NCBI GenBank assembly: GCA_031548515.1
Contig: JAVBRB010000036.1
Coordinates: 1-30,165, forward strand
Length of the DNA: 30,165 nt
Direction: 5' to 3'
Source: UBA940 sp031548515
Lineage (GTDB): Bacteria > Bacteroidota > Bacteroidia > Bacteroidales > Rikenellaceae
A program made the position numbers and the translations under genes. Within the stretch, counting starts at the first letter, position 1, and every line of letters starts with the position of its first letter. The notes below the pieces were generated by a model, which did not search any database, was not told the origin of the DNA, and saw nothing but the letters and a program-made list of their open reading frames with translations. Below are positions 1 to 8,448 of this stretch, piece by piece.

Positions 1-118
1 CGTGTGGGGGGGGGCGTTGGGGGGGGGTTTGTGTTTTTTTTTGCTGTTTTTTGTTTTGTTTTTTTTTCTTGGGGGGGGGGGTGCTTTCTGGCCCCCCCCC
101 CCACCACGTTTCATACAC
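1..118. other. Low-complexity homopolymer stretch at window edge
   Basis: This stretch is runs of G, then T, then G, then C, with almost no mixed sequence, and it stops just before the yidD stop codon. The open frames that run through it encode only Gly/Phe/Pro-rich low-complexity peptides. It resembles a sequencing or assembly artefact at a contig end rather than biological sequence, and I place no gene in it. Confidence 0.75.
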
Positions 119-123
119 CATGC

Positions 124-336
124 TCACGGAACAGGATCATATCCCGACCCTCCCCACGGATGGCACCGCGCGATACGTTTGACAGTCATCCAACCTCCCT
201 TGAACAATCCATGCCTGCGCAATGCCTCCAAGCCATACGCGGAGCAACTCGGCGTGAACCGGCACGAGGGCGGGAAGAACGGTGAGATGCAGTATTGGTA
301 GATCTTTATCAGCGCCACGAACGGACTGATGGCCAT
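124..336 (-). CDS. yidD: Membrane protein insertion efficiency factor YidD
   Basis: This 70-residue protein carries the complete YidD signature: KIYQYCISPF near residues 11-20, CRFTPSCSAYGLEAL around 25-39, and a C-terminal RCHPWGGSGYDPVP. YidD is a small amphipathic membrane-associated protein that helps the YidC insertase place inner-membrane proteins. I chose the ATG at 336 because it lies four bases past the rnpA stop and gives the usual family length. The frame stays open much further upstream, but there it only shadows rnpA. The order rnpA then yidD with almost no gap is the classic arrangement and implies one transcript. All three conserved cysteines are present. The stop lies only a few bases from the artefactual edge sequence, but the terminal motif is intact. 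Confidence 0.93.
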   Translation of the reverse strand: MAISPFVALIKIYQYCISPFFPPSCRFTPSCSAYGLEALRRHGLFKGGWMTVKRIARCHPWGGSGYDPVP

Positions 337-340
337 CCAC

Positions 341-736
341 TTAACTCCGTGACACAATCTGTTCCAGAATACTTGCGACTGCATGATCGATCGTTTTGAA
401 ATCGGGGATTTCTCCTGCCTGGCAGATAAAAGCCAGATCCATATGATGCGACGAAGCCGCAACTTTTCCGGCCAACGCCTGTTTCCTCCTGCGGTAACTC
501 TCTTTAATGCGGCGTTTGATAAGATTGCGCTTCCATGCCCGTCTGAACGCTTTTTTCGGTACTGAGAACATCGCTGAAACAGGAGAGTCCCCTTCGGCAG
601 CCTCGGTAACAAGCCAACAGTATTTCAACGGATACGCATAGCCCCTTCTTCCTCCGTTGAAAAGGGCTTCTATGCGTAGTTCCGAACAAAGGCGTTCGGA
701 TTTTGGCAGTTTTTCAGAACCGGGCATATTAAACAT
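341..736 (-). CDS. rnpA: Ribonuclease P protein component
   Basis: RnpA is the small basic protein that partners the RNase P RNA to remove 5' leaders from precursor tRNAs. The 131-residue product contains the family signature as SVPKKAFRRAWKRNLIKRR followed by IKESYR, which forms the RNA-binding RNR helix, and an N-terminal segment with conserved aromatic residues (GYAYPLKYCWL). Length fits Bacteroidota RnpA proteins. A second Met at residue 4 (727) is an equally plausible start. It is immediately followed by yidD and preceded by hemD after about 125 bases, so rnpA-yidD probably has its own promoter. A weak -7 candidate (7 of 8 positions) lies at 788-795. Confidence 0.93.
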   Translation of the reverse strand: MFNMPGSEKLPKSERLCSELRIEALFNGGRRGYAYPLKYCWLVTEAAEGDSPVSAMFSVPKKAFRRAWKRNLIKRRIKESYRRRKQALAGKVAASSHHMDLAFICQAGEIPDFKTIDHAVASILEQIVSRS

Positions 737-862
737 GAGTTGCAGATAAAAACCTATACCATATCGGTGTTAACCATACTGTTACTGCAAACATTACCCA
801 CAACTCACGCTATTGAATCTGCGCAATAGCAATCTTTGCCTTCGTCGTGGCTGCACTCCGGC

Positions 863-1762
863 CTATTTCTTCACCGCGGCGGAATTTCCTGTAGGTTTTG
901 ACGATTGCGCCGCCTTCTTTTTGATCCGTATGCGGCGCATTTCCTTGGTTTGATGCGCTTTGACAAACTCTTCCGCCTGGCGGTTGGGAGCTTCGAGCGA
1001 CACCGGGGCAATATCTTTTCCCGAGTTGAATTCTCCGATAAAGATATCCAACGCCTTTACCATCGAGGGTGCCTCCGGAGTGGGAGCCATTGCCCGGACC
1101 ATCAGCCCGCTTTCGATAGCTTTACGCGTCGTGCCTTCACCGAACGTGGCGATCATGGGCATTTCTTTCCCTTGGAATTCGTCGATAAGCGTCTTTACTT
1201 CCGACGGGCTGTATATTACCGCCATCTGATATTTAGCGATGTCAATTTCCGACAAATCCGAACTGACGGTATGTGCCAATATCACCCGGTCGAACTTCAC
1301 TTTCAGCTTTTCAAGCGTCTGCGGGATTTCCGGTTTGTGCGGCTCCGACAGGGTGAGCAGGAATTTTTCGTCCTTATGCTTCAGTATTAGTTCCATCAGT
1401 CCGGTGAAAGTGCCATCCGCAAACGATATTTTGCGTTTGCGGTATATGATATACTTCTGCAGATACAGGGCGACCGCCTCGGTATAGCACAGGTATTTCA
1501 TGGCTTCGGGTATTACCGTGCGTGTTTCTTCGCATATCCGGAAGAAGTTGTCCACGGTTGTCCGGCTCGTGAAGATAATGGCTGTGTGTTCCAGTATTTC
1601 TATCCTCTGTGAACGGAATTCCTTGGCGCTCACACCTTCCACACGGATAAAAGGCTGATAATGTATCGCGAGGTTATATTTCTGTGTCAGCTCAAAAAAC
1701 GGCGATTTTTCTGTAACAGCCGGTGCAGGTTGCGACACCAGCAGGTTCTTGATCTTCAACAT
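863..1762 (-). CDS. hemD: Uroporphyrinogen-III synthase family protein (HemD-like)
   Basis: The product is about 299 residues and fits the Bacteroidota uroporphyrinogen-III synthase family, which closes and isomerises hydroxymethylbilane in tetrapyrrole synthesis. I recognise the overall pattern: an N-terminal LLVSQPAP start, an IIFTSRTTVDNFF segment near residue 62, then the second Rossmann-like half with VIYSPSEVKTLIDEF and a FGEGTTRKAIESGL stretch. A lysine-rich tail of about 40 residues follows. The family is poorly conserved, so this rests on pattern and on the neighbourhood DUF4271-hemD-rnpA-yidD. It starts 12 bases after DUF4271, suggesting a shared transcript. In several Bacteroidota this protein sits away from other haem genes, so its true substrate is less certain than the fold. 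Confidence 0.75.
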   Translation of the reverse strand: MLKIKNLLVSQPAPAVTEKSPFFELTQKYNLAIHYQPFIRVEGVSAKEFRSQRIEILEHTAIIFTSRTTVDNFFRICEETRTVIPEAMKYLCYTEAVALYLQKYIIYRKRKISFADGTFTGLMELILKHKDEKFLLTLSEPHKPEIPQTLEKLKVKFDRVILAHTVSSDLSEIDIAKYQMAVIYSPSEVKTLIDEFQGKEMPMIATFGEGTTRKAIESGLMVRAMAPTPEAPSMVKALDIFIGEFNSGKDIAPVSLEAPNRQAEEFVKAHQTKEMRRIRIKKKAAQSSKPTGNSAAVKK

Positions 1763-1774
1763 TCACTTTTCTCG

Positions 1775-2638
1775 TTAAACGTTTTTCACCACCAGGAGCA
1801 CTGCGAGGCTCAAGGGTAAGATTTCGACGGCGCAAAGGTACAAAAACCAAATCAAAAGAGAAACTTTTTGCTGCACAAACAGGATGCAGGTCTTTATCAC
1901 AAATATTGCAACGACAGCAACAACCTCTATCACAATAATATAAACCAACACGCCATCCCATATCGGGTTCAGTCCGGAGTACAAAAGGATCGGCGGTACG
2001 GCAAGAGCGGCTACGGCGGCGATGTGTGATTTTTTTGCCTGAACAAGTTTTCCGGTCATTTCTTCCGAGAAAGTCAGTTTTCCGGCCAGTTCCAGTATTA
2101 CGAACTTCAGAGCCGTAACAGCCGCAACCAGCACCGCAACCAATATTGCCGCAGTCGGAGTGAACCAACCGGGGAGCATGGAGAGTTGCTGTACATCGAC
2201 CGTATCTGAAGCTGTTTTCACGACCATAATGCCGGCGGCGGCGATCATGACACCTGCAGCGAAGTTGACGAAACCGTTATACAAGTGTCCGTGCTCGGCT
2301 GTGTGTTTGTCTTCAGATTTGAATTTGACAAGACTCTTGAGACATATCGACACCTGGTCGCGGAACCAATAGATCATCCAGCACCACAGACATAGCACAA
2401 TCAGCGAAAGCATCTGGACCCAGGTATTTCCCGCCATCGGGCCGAGTCCGGCCGCAGTTTCAACTGCGGTTTCCGCTATCCTCACAGATTCCGTACCGTA
2501 TACGGCTGCGGAGTCCCATATCCCCATCGACAGTGTATCCGTGACCGCCGGAATAGAGTCGTTCAGCACAGGCAGAGTATCCGCCGCGGGCAAATATTCC
2601 GTCAATCCGAGTGTATCCTGCATCGGTAGATACGGCAT
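1775..2638 (-). CDS. DUF4271 integral membrane protein
   Basis: This 287-residue protein has about 90 polar N-terminal residues and then several hydrophobic segments, roughly at 72-90, 124-141, 156-180, 205-222, 230-250 and 262-283. This is the layout of the Bacteroidota-specific DUF4271 family, whose function is unknown. It lies directly upstream of the HemD-like gene, the neighbourhood typical of the family, and six bases after the histidine kinase stop. That spacing puts it in the transcript with the kinase and protease upstream. No catalytic motif is visible. Confidence 0.75.
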   Translation of the reverse strand: MPYLPMQDTLGLTEYLPAADTLPVLNDSIPAVTDTLSMGIWDSAAVYGTESVRIAETAVETAAGLGPMAGNTWVQMLSLIVLCLWCWMIYWFRDQVSICLKSLVKFKSEDKHTAEHGHLYNGFVNFAAGVMIAAAGIMVVKTASDTVDVQQLSMLPGWFTPTAAILVAVLVAAVTALKFVILELAGKLTFSEEMTGKLVQAKKSHIAAVAALAVPPILLYSGLNPIWDGVLVYIIVIEVVAVVAIFVIKTCILFVQQKVSLLIWFLYLCAVEILPLSLAVLLVVKNV

Positions 2639-2644
2639 GGTAAT

Positions 2645-3808
2645 TCAGCTGTTGAGCCGTTTGAGTACTACACGCATCGAGGTGCCTTTGCCAACTTCCG
2701 ACTCCGCGACAAATATGCGTCCTTTATGGTATTCCTCTACGACACGGCGGCTTAACGAAAGCCCGAGACCCCATCCGCGCGTTTTGGTCGTAAAGCCCGG
2801 TTCGAAAATTTTCTTCCAGTTCGACCGTGGGATCCCTTTACCGGAGTCCGCCACATCGATAAAGATATTCCTGTCGTCGTGGGATATGTGCACGTCTATC
2901 GTTCCGCGCCCCTGCAGGGCGTCAAGGGCGTTCTTCAGCAGGTTCTCGATAACCCATTCGAACAGTGCGGGGTTGATGCGCGCCCTGACCGGAGCCATCG
3001 CCAGTCCATTGTAATTGAGTTCGACGTTTTTGGGGATGCGCTTGCGGAAATACATTACCGTTTCGCCGACTATTTCGTTTATGTTTGCAGGCTCGAGCGG
3101 CGTTTCCGAACCGATCTTCGAAAACCTGTCGGCGATTTTCATCAGGTGGGTAAGATCTTTCCCCATCTCATCGACCACTTCCTGGTCGACAGGCTGCGTA
3201 TGCAGATATTCTATCCAGCCGAGCAGCGACGAGGTGGGTGTACCGAGTTGGTGCGCGGTTTCCTTTGCAAGCCCTACCCACACACGGTTCTGTTCGTTGG
3301 TCTTGTTCGAACGAAAGGTGAAGACGCCGAGCCACAGCAGCAGTGCGAATCCTACGGCCTGTATCAAGGGGAAAAAAGTCAGGAACACAAGGGTTTTCGA
3401 TTTCCCGTAAAATACCCTGTGGAGGCTTCCGTCCCAGAAGTTTATATCTATATATCCGTTGATATTCTGGTACCGCCATATCTGCCGTTCCAGCAGCCTG
3501 GGCGTGTCGATTATCTTGTCAGGTATCGACCGAGAGTAGGACTCGACTGTCCCGCGGTCGTTTATCATGATGAACGGGATGTCGCTGCCCATCACCATAT
3601 CCACCAACGGATCCTGCGGATTGAGGTTTCCGATGCGGCTCATGGCGTCGGACCAGAGTTTGATATAATTCTCTTCCCTTTCGCGCACCTTGGACACAAC
3701 GCCGCTGAGTATGCCCAACGACAGGGCCATGAACGCAATCCACAGGATGACAATCGCCCCCTGCCTGCTGAAGACGGCTCTCAGTACGAGTTGTATCCTT
3801 TCGTTCAT
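2645..3808 (-). CDS. Sensor histidine kinase (orphan)
   Basis: This is a membrane-bound histidine kinase of about 387 residues. Two membrane segments (about 18-38 and 139-165) bracket a roughly 100-residue extracytoplasmic sensor region. The H-box AKETAHQLGTPTSSLLGW has its phospho-acceptor at about His186. The N-box ENLLKNALDAL is near 288-298, the G1 box DSGKGIP near 321, the F-box FEPGFTTK near 335 and the G2 box GWGLGLSLS near 345. All catalytic boxes are intact. I chose the ATG at 3808 (MNERIQLV) because it starts just before the first membrane helix. An upstream ATG at 3877 would add 23 residues. No response regulator is encoded in the window, so the partner is elsewhere. The gene follows the S41 protease and precedes DUF4271 by six bases. 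Confidence 0.9.
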   Translation of the reverse strand: MNERIQLVLRAVFSRQGAIVILWIAFMALSLGILSGVVSKVREREENYIKLWSDAMSRIGNLNPQDPLVDMVMGSDIPFIMINDRGTVESYSRSIPDKIIDTPRLLERQIWRYQNINGYIDINFWDGSLHRVFYGKSKTLVFLTFFPLIQAVGFALLLWLGVFTFRSNKTNEQNRVWVGLAKETAHQLGTPTSSLLGWIEYLHTQPVDQEVVDEMGKDLTHLMKIADRFSKIGSETPLEPANINEIVGETVMYFRKRIPKNVELNYNGLAMAPVRARINPALFEWVIENLLKNALDALQGRGTIDVHISHDDRNIFIDVADSGKGIPRSNWKKIFEPGFTTKTRGWGLGLSLSRRVVEEYHKGRIFVAESEVGKGTSMRVVLKRLNS

Positions 3809-3906
3809 TATCTGATCTGCAGTTGCAACAAATGTAACCCGGAGCGATTCGAGCGCTGCTTTTTTACACTTACCCATCAGAGTGTCACGCAGCGTCGGGA
3901 TTGTTA

Positions 3907-5580
3907 TTATTTCATGTCGGTATCTTTGGCCGTCAGTATTTCCCGGTACCGGACCGGCGAGTGCAGCGTTTTCACCGCCTCGGCCACGCCTTTGTCGCCG
4001 TTGAGTTCGTGCCGCGAAACCCCTTGCGCATAATACCTGCGCAGGATGATGTTATCCTCGATAATTTCCGACAGTTCGTTGCGGTAGAGTCCGAGATTGG
4101 TTTCATTATCGTCTTTCAGCGACTCCTCGATCTTCTTTATATACTCTTCGATGCCATCCAGATAGCGTTCCTGCTTGGCATTCCGGCGCAATTCCTTTAT
4201 GGCCTCTTTTGTTCCGGATTCGTAACCGAAGTCGCGGTCTTTTACCATTTCGACGAACCTCCGGTAGTCCGTGTCCGTGAGTGCGAATTCCCCCGGCACG
4301 ACGTCGCGATCGCGGTTCTCAAGGCTCCACTTGTCCGTGAATTCGTCGATATACCCTTTGGCGTATGCAATCATCGCGAAACGGCTGACATATTCCGGTT
4401 CAAGCCTAATGTCCGGCATCACGCCCCCGCCGTCATAGACCTTGCGTCCTCCGGCAGTATGAAACTCTTTGATAAGAGAATCCGGTACGAATCCCACTCC
4501 TCCGGTTTCGCTTCGGTGCGAATAGTCGATGGCTTGTATACATCGTCCGCTGGGAATGTAATATTTTGCGGTAGTGATTTTAAGGTACGAGTTGAATCCC
4601 AACGGCAGAGTACTCTGTACAAGTCCTTTGCCGAAGGATCTTTGCCCTATGATGACCGCACGGTCCAGATCCTGCAACGCGCCCGCGACAATTTCCGCGG
4701 CTGAGGCAGAATTGCCGTCCACAAGCACTGCGAGGGGAATTTCGGTGTCGAGAGGTTCGCTGGGAGTAAAGTACTGTTTGTCGACACCTTCGCCCCGTCC
4801 GCGCATACTGACAGCTTCGGTCCCTTTGGGGACGAACATCGAGATTATCTTGACGGCCTCCTGCATTATCCCGCCGCCGTTGCTGCGGTAGTCGAGAATA
4901 ATGCCTTTTGCCCCTTGTCCCTTCAGATCGGTGAAAGCGCTGCGCATATCATCCGAACATCCGTCAGTGAATTCGCTGTGGTGGATGTAGCCGATGCTGT
5001 CCGACACCATCCCGTAGTAAGGTATCGCCGGAAGCGAGATCACTTCGCGACGTATCGTCAGGGTTTCTTCCCCGCCGGTATAGAATTTGCGCACTTTGAT
5101 CCTGATGCTCGTCCCGGCTTCGCCCTTGAGCAACGAACTGACGTCCTGCGTCGTCATCCCTTTGGCGCTTTTGCCGTCTATTTCCAGGAAGGTATCTCCT
5201 ATTTCCAGTCCCGCCTTGTCTGCAGGCGAATCTTTGTACGGTTCTGCTATCTGCACGTATTCGCCACTCTGGCGTATCAGCGAGCCGATTCCCGCATACT
5301 TCCCGGTGGTCATCAGTTCGAATGCGGACATATCGTCCGCATGGATCAGTTCCGTGTAAGGATCGAGTTCGCTAACCATTCCCGCAGCGGCGTTCTTGCC
5401 AAGCCGGTCCGGATCGACATCGTCCACATAATAGAGGAAGATGCTGCGCATCATGTTGACTATCAGCTCGACGTTCTGCCCCAGCTTGAAATCCGATTTA
5501 TATGCCGCCGTGAACAGCGTCACGACGCACACCGCCGCAGCCGCAACGATACCGTATTTTGTTTTTTTCCCTATTTTCAT
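3907..5580 (-). CDS. S41 family C-terminal processing protease with PDZ domain
   Basis: The 557-residue protein has an N-terminal membrane anchor or signal (about residues 9-26), a PDZ domain around 90-170 (GIGSLIRQSGEYVQI, DSPADKAGLEIGDTFLEIDG) and the S41 peptidase core. The catalytic Ser-Lys dyad is visible as NSASAAEIVAG (Ser293) and RSFGKGLVQ (Lys318), with the usual 25-residue spacing. Such Ctp proteases cleave unstructured C-termini in the periplasm. About 150 extra C-terminal residues are charged and helical. It is flanked on the minus strand by a small membrane protein and the sensor kinase, consistent with one operon serving the envelope. Substrates cannot be read from sequence. Confidence 0.92.
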   Translation of the reverse strand: MKIGKKTKYGIVAAAAVCVVTLFTAAYKSDFKLGQNVELIVNMMRSIFLYYVDDVDPDRLGKNAAAGMVSELDPYTELIHADDMSAFELMTTGKYAGIGSLIRQSGEYVQIAEPYKDSPADKAGLEIGDTFLEIDGKSAKGMTTQDVSSLLKGEAGTSIRIKVRKFYTGGEETLTIRREVISLPAIPYYGMVSDSIGYIHHSEFTDGCSDDMRSAFTDLKGQGAKGIILDYRSNGGGIMQEAVKIISMFVPKGTEAVSMRGRGEGVDKQYFTPSEPLDTEIPLAVLVDGNSASAAEIVAGALQDLDRAVIIGQRSFGKGLVQSTLPLGFNSYLKITTAKYYIPSGRCIQAIDYSHRSETGGVGFVPDSLIKEFHTAGGRKVYDGGGVMPDIRLEPEYVSRFAMIAYAKGYIDEFTDKWSLENRDRDVVPGEFALTDTDYRRFVEMVKDRDFGYESGTKEAIKELRRNAKQERYLDGIEEYIKKIEESLKDDNETNLGLYRNELSEIIEDNIILRRYYAQGVSRHELNGDKGVAEAVKTLHSPVRYREILTAKDTDMK

Positions 5581-5600
5581 TTGTTAATGGTTGCAAATTA

Positions 5601-6125
5601 TCATTTCTCCTCCTCACTTATCACTTTATTCAGCGGATTCACTTGCGCCAGGTCCATGTATCCGGGTATCCTCTGCTGCGCTTCGCCGACGAACCTGCGC
5701 GGCCCTTCCATGTCGAAACCTCCCGCCGCGTTGCGCGTGACGGTCACCGCCTCGTCCCACAGGAACCATAACTTGCGTCCGATGCTTTCTCCGCGAAACA
5801 CCATTTTGCCCTCGGTTTCGTCCGCCAGCATCATGCGGCCCATGCCGAACGCCTTGATTATAGAGTCTTTCCCCTCGGACATATCGTAGTCCATATGGCG
5901 TGTCACGAATTCCACTTTCGGGTACACGGCACTCCATACAAGGACTACAGCCGTGAAAAGCCATCCCTTGGTGGTACCGAAATAGCTTGCAAAAAAGCCT
6001 TCTATACTCTCGAAACTAAGAGCCGACGTTTCGCTCCACATCATGAATGCGAACAGTATGACAAAAAGTATAAGCAGTTTGACAAGGTATTTAGCCGAAC
6101 GCATAATGTATTTTCCAGCAGGCAT
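5601..6125 (-). CDS. Hypothetical small membrane protein
   Basis: I do not recognise a named family. The 174-residue product has two hydrophobic segments near residues 13-30 and 53-68, followed by a soluble C-terminal domain of about 100 residues rich in charged residues (FVTRHMDYDMSEGKDSIIKA, GRKLWFLWDEAVTVTRN). Met8 (6104) is a possible alternative start that sits closer to the first membrane helix. It is 20 bases upstream of the S41 protease and 13 bases downstream of the PAP2-like membrane gene, so co-transcription is likely. It is probably a real gene: the frame is clean and codon use resembles its neighbours. Confidence 0.7.
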   Translation of the reverse strand: MPAGKYIMRSAKYLVKLLILFVILFAFMMWSETSALSFESIEGFFASYFGTTKGWLFTAVVLVWSAVYPKVEFVTRHMDYDMSEGKDSIIKAFGMGRMMLADETEGKMVFRGESIGRKLWFLWDEAVTVTRNAAGGFDMEGPRRFVGEAQQRIPGYMDLAQVNPLNKVISEEEK

Positions 6126-6138
6126 GGTCTTATTTATT

Positions 6139-6771
6139 TTATATCAGGTAAATGGTCATAATTGTTATGATGAGTCCGCCTGCGAATCCGGCGGCCACCT
6201 GTTTCACGTCGTGCGCCCCCAGGTAGAGTCTGGCGGAAGCCAGCAGCGCTGCCAGTGCAATCGAGGCGGCCAGCGCGGGCAGCATGTTTTCCGCTCCCGA
6301 CAACAAGATAATACCCAAAAAAGCCACGACGGCTCCCTGTGCGATCATGTGCAGGCTTACTTTCCAGAAGAACGACACGATGAACCCGAACAGCAGGCAG
6401 CCGATTCCGGCGGTAAGCATCTTTTTTACGGGGTATGCGAACGCTATATCCTTTATCATCAAGACACAAGCCATGTAGCAGATCATCATTACGGCCATGG
6501 GCAGTATCCGCTGGCGGAAATCCGCATTCCGGTTCTCCCGCCAGAAACGCACCCTGTTGAAAAGCAGTGTGCATATAGCAGGTACGACTACCGTATTCAG
6601 CACGATCACCAGCGTAAAATAAATTCTGGCCTGCGGGGTGGTGTACGGCAGAAGCAATCCGCAACTCATCAGCACTTGCATCACCCAAAGCGGCATCAGA
6701 ATCGGATGAAGGATGACGGACAATATCTTTGCGAGCAGCGTCAGCGTGCCATTATTCGGTTCGGAGTTCAA
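6139..6771 (-). CDS. PAP2-like integral membrane protein, degenerate active site
   Basis: The 210-residue product is almost entirely membrane-embedded, with about six hydrophobic segments. Near residue 137 it has KVSLHMIAQGA, and near 183 it has ARLYLGAHDVKQV. These resemble motifs 2 and 3 of type-2 phosphatidic acid phosphatases (PSGH and SRxxxxxHxxxD), but motif 2 reads SLH and motif 1 (KxxxxxxRP) is not evident. It may be a PAP2-fold protein with altered chemistry or none. The frame opens at TTG 6771 with no ATG before residue 27, inside the first helix, so a TTG start is the best choice. It begins the minus-strand membrane-gene cluster that continues to the protease and kinase. Confidence 0.65.
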   Translation of the reverse strand: MNSEPNNGTLTLLAKILSVILHPILMPLWVMQVLMSCGLLLPYTTPQARIYFTLVIVLNTVVVPAICTLLFNRVRFWRENRNADFRQRILPMAVMMICYMACVLMIKDIAFAYPVKKMLTAGIGCLLFGFIVSFFWKVSLHMIAQGAVVAFLGIILLSGAENMLPALAASIALAALLASARLYLGAHDVKQVAAGFAGGLIITIMTIYLI

Positions 6772-6795
6772 AACATTTGAGATTAGAAAATTTGA

Positions 6796-6851
6796 AGATT
6801 TGGAAATTTGAAGATGTGGAGATTGTTTGTCATCTTCAAATCCTCAAATCT
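6796..6851. repeat. Imperfect palindrome of AATTTGAAGAT-type repeats
   Basis: Arms at 6796-6816 and 6831-6851 pair over 21 positions with one 3-base internal mismatch; the inner 11 bp (ATTTGAAGATG / CATCTTCAAAT) are perfect. The surrounding 6777-6867 is made of degenerate AAATTTGAAGATT-like units. It fills the gap between the rpoN stop and the PAP2-like gene, and may act as the rpoN terminator. AT-rich palindromes of this style are common between Bacteroidota genes. Confidence 0.7.
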
Positions 6852-6867
6852 CACGATCCTCAAATTA

Positions 6868-8289
6868 TTAAAGTTCTTTGCGTAACCTGGCAACCGGAAT
6901 GCCGAGCATTTCGCGGTATTTTGCGACGGTACGGCGTGCTATCCTGTAGCCTTTTTTGTTAAGTATATCCATCAGCGTCTCGTCTTTGAGTGGGCGCCGT
7001 TTGTCTTCTCCGTCGATGCACTCCTGCAGGATATGCTTTATTTCATGCGAAGAAACTTCCTGTCCGTCCTCGGTCTGCATGGCCTCGGAGAAGAGTTCTT
7101 TCAGCAATATTATCCCGAAAGGCGTCTGTACATATTTGCTGTTCACCACGCGCGAGATAGTCGAAACGTCGAGGCTTGTCCGCTCTGCGATATCTTTGAG
7201 GATCATCGGCTTCAGGTCGCTTTTTTCTCCGGTTTTAAAATATTAGCTCTGGTAGTCAAGTATATCGGTCATGGTCCTCATCAGCGTATCGTGCCTCTGC
7301 TGGATCGCCGAAATGAACCATTTAGCCGAATCGAGTTTGCTTTTGACGAATTGCAATGTTTCCCTGTCGCTCTGCGAAGCGTCTTTTCCGGCTATTTCAC
7401 GGATCATTTCGACGTATTTCTTATTGACCCTGACCTCCGGAACATTGTATGAATTGAGTTTCAGTGTGAATTCGCCGTCCTGATAGTCGAGCAGGAAGTC
7501 CGGCGTAACATAAGGAACCGCCTCGGAACCGCCTTCGTTGTACAGATTTCCGGGCTTGGGCGACAGATGTATTATCTCCTCGAGTATTTCGCGGAACTCT
7601 TCTTCGTCGACATCGAGCCGGTTCATCAGCTTGTCGAAGTGTTTTTTTGTAAATTCGTCGAAGTAGTGGGTCAGTACGCGCATTGCAAGCTGACGCGTGC
7701 GCGACTCGCCAGAAAGCGATTCCAACTGCAGTACCAGACATTCCTGCAGGTCGCGCGCACCTATTCCAGCCGGTTCCAGTTCGTGGATAACATACAGTAT
7801 CTGTTCGAGTTCGTCGCCGTCGGTGTCTATGCCGAGCATAAATGCGATATCATCGGCCACCGATTCGAGGTCGCGGCGCAGGTAACCGTCGTCATCGATG
7901 CTGCCGACTATGAATTTGGCAAGCGTCATTTCGCGTTCGCCGAGATTCTTGTAGCCGAGTTGTTCTATAAGGTATTCGTGCAGCGAACGGCCTCCCGAAA
8001 TTGTCGGAACGAGCTGTTTGTCGTCTTTCGAGTAGTTGTTCGCCTTTGTTTTGTAACTGGGCGTATCGTCTTCGCGCAGGTACTCATCGACCGATATTTC
8101 TTTAGGTTGGTCCTCGCCTTCGGCTTCCTGCTGAGCGTCCTCTTCCAGCACAGGGTTTTCCTCGATCTCCTGTTTTATACGCTGTTCGAGCTGCAGCGTA
8201 GGGAGTTCCAGCAGCTTGATCATCTGGATCTGCTGCGGCGAAAGCGTTTGCTGTAACTTGAGTATCTGCTTTTGACTTAAATCAGCCAT
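6868..8289 (-). pseudogene. rpoN: RNA polymerase sigma-54 factor, interrupted by in-frame TAA
   Basis: Reading minus from 8289, the frame encodes sigma-54: a Gln/Leu-rich region I (KQILKLQQTLSPQQIQMIKL), an acidic region II, and the core-binding region up to codon 348. Codon 349 (bases 7243-7245) is TAA. The same frame then continues to 6868 with a perfectly normal sigma-54 end: YFKTGEKSDLKPMILKDIAE, a helix-turn-helix DVSTISRVVNSKYVQTPFG near codons 374-392, and the RpoN box ARRTVAKYR at 451-459. There is no frameshift: 8289 minus 7206 is exactly 361 codons. The TAA occupies a position that is normally Glu or similar in YQxEYF, so one base change explains it. The truncated 348-residue product lacks the -24 and -12 recognition elements. 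It may be a real lesion, a sequencing error, or a read-through codon. The gene precedes no other sigma-54 genes here and follows asnS. Confidence 0.9.
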
Positions 8290-8420
8290 AATTTTCAGGG
8301 TCTTTTTGTGTGCCGCCTAAAATTTCATCACTTTACGCGGCATCGGGTTAATTTAATTTGTCCGGACCCTTCATTTATCGGTTGTTTGGTAGTTCGTTGT
8401 GTAGTAGGCAAAATAATCCG

Positions 8421-8442
8421 CTGCCGGCATTGCTGCCGGCAG
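8421..8442 (-). terminator. Terminator downstream of asnS
   Basis: A perfect 9-bp stem CTGCCGGCA / TGCCGGCAG with a 4-base loop lies just after the asnS stop. On the minus strand it is followed by the T-rich ATTATTTTG, consistent with a factor-independent terminator separating asnS from rpoN. Confidence 0.75.
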
Positions 8443-8448
8443 ATATTA

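Noticed and set aside
2..301. Plus-strand open frames through the homopolymer edge
   Set aside because: Translation is Gly/Phe/Pro low complexity followed by antisense of yidD; no coding character.
2879..4033. 384-codon plus-strand open frame opposite the kinase and protease genes
   Set aside because: Antisense shadow that crosses a gene boundary; no domain visible.
6868..7206. Separate small HTH gene downstream of a short rpoN
   Set aside because: It is in the same frame as rpoN, only a single TAA separates them, and it continues the sigma-54 alignment exactly, so it is the 3' part of the same gene.
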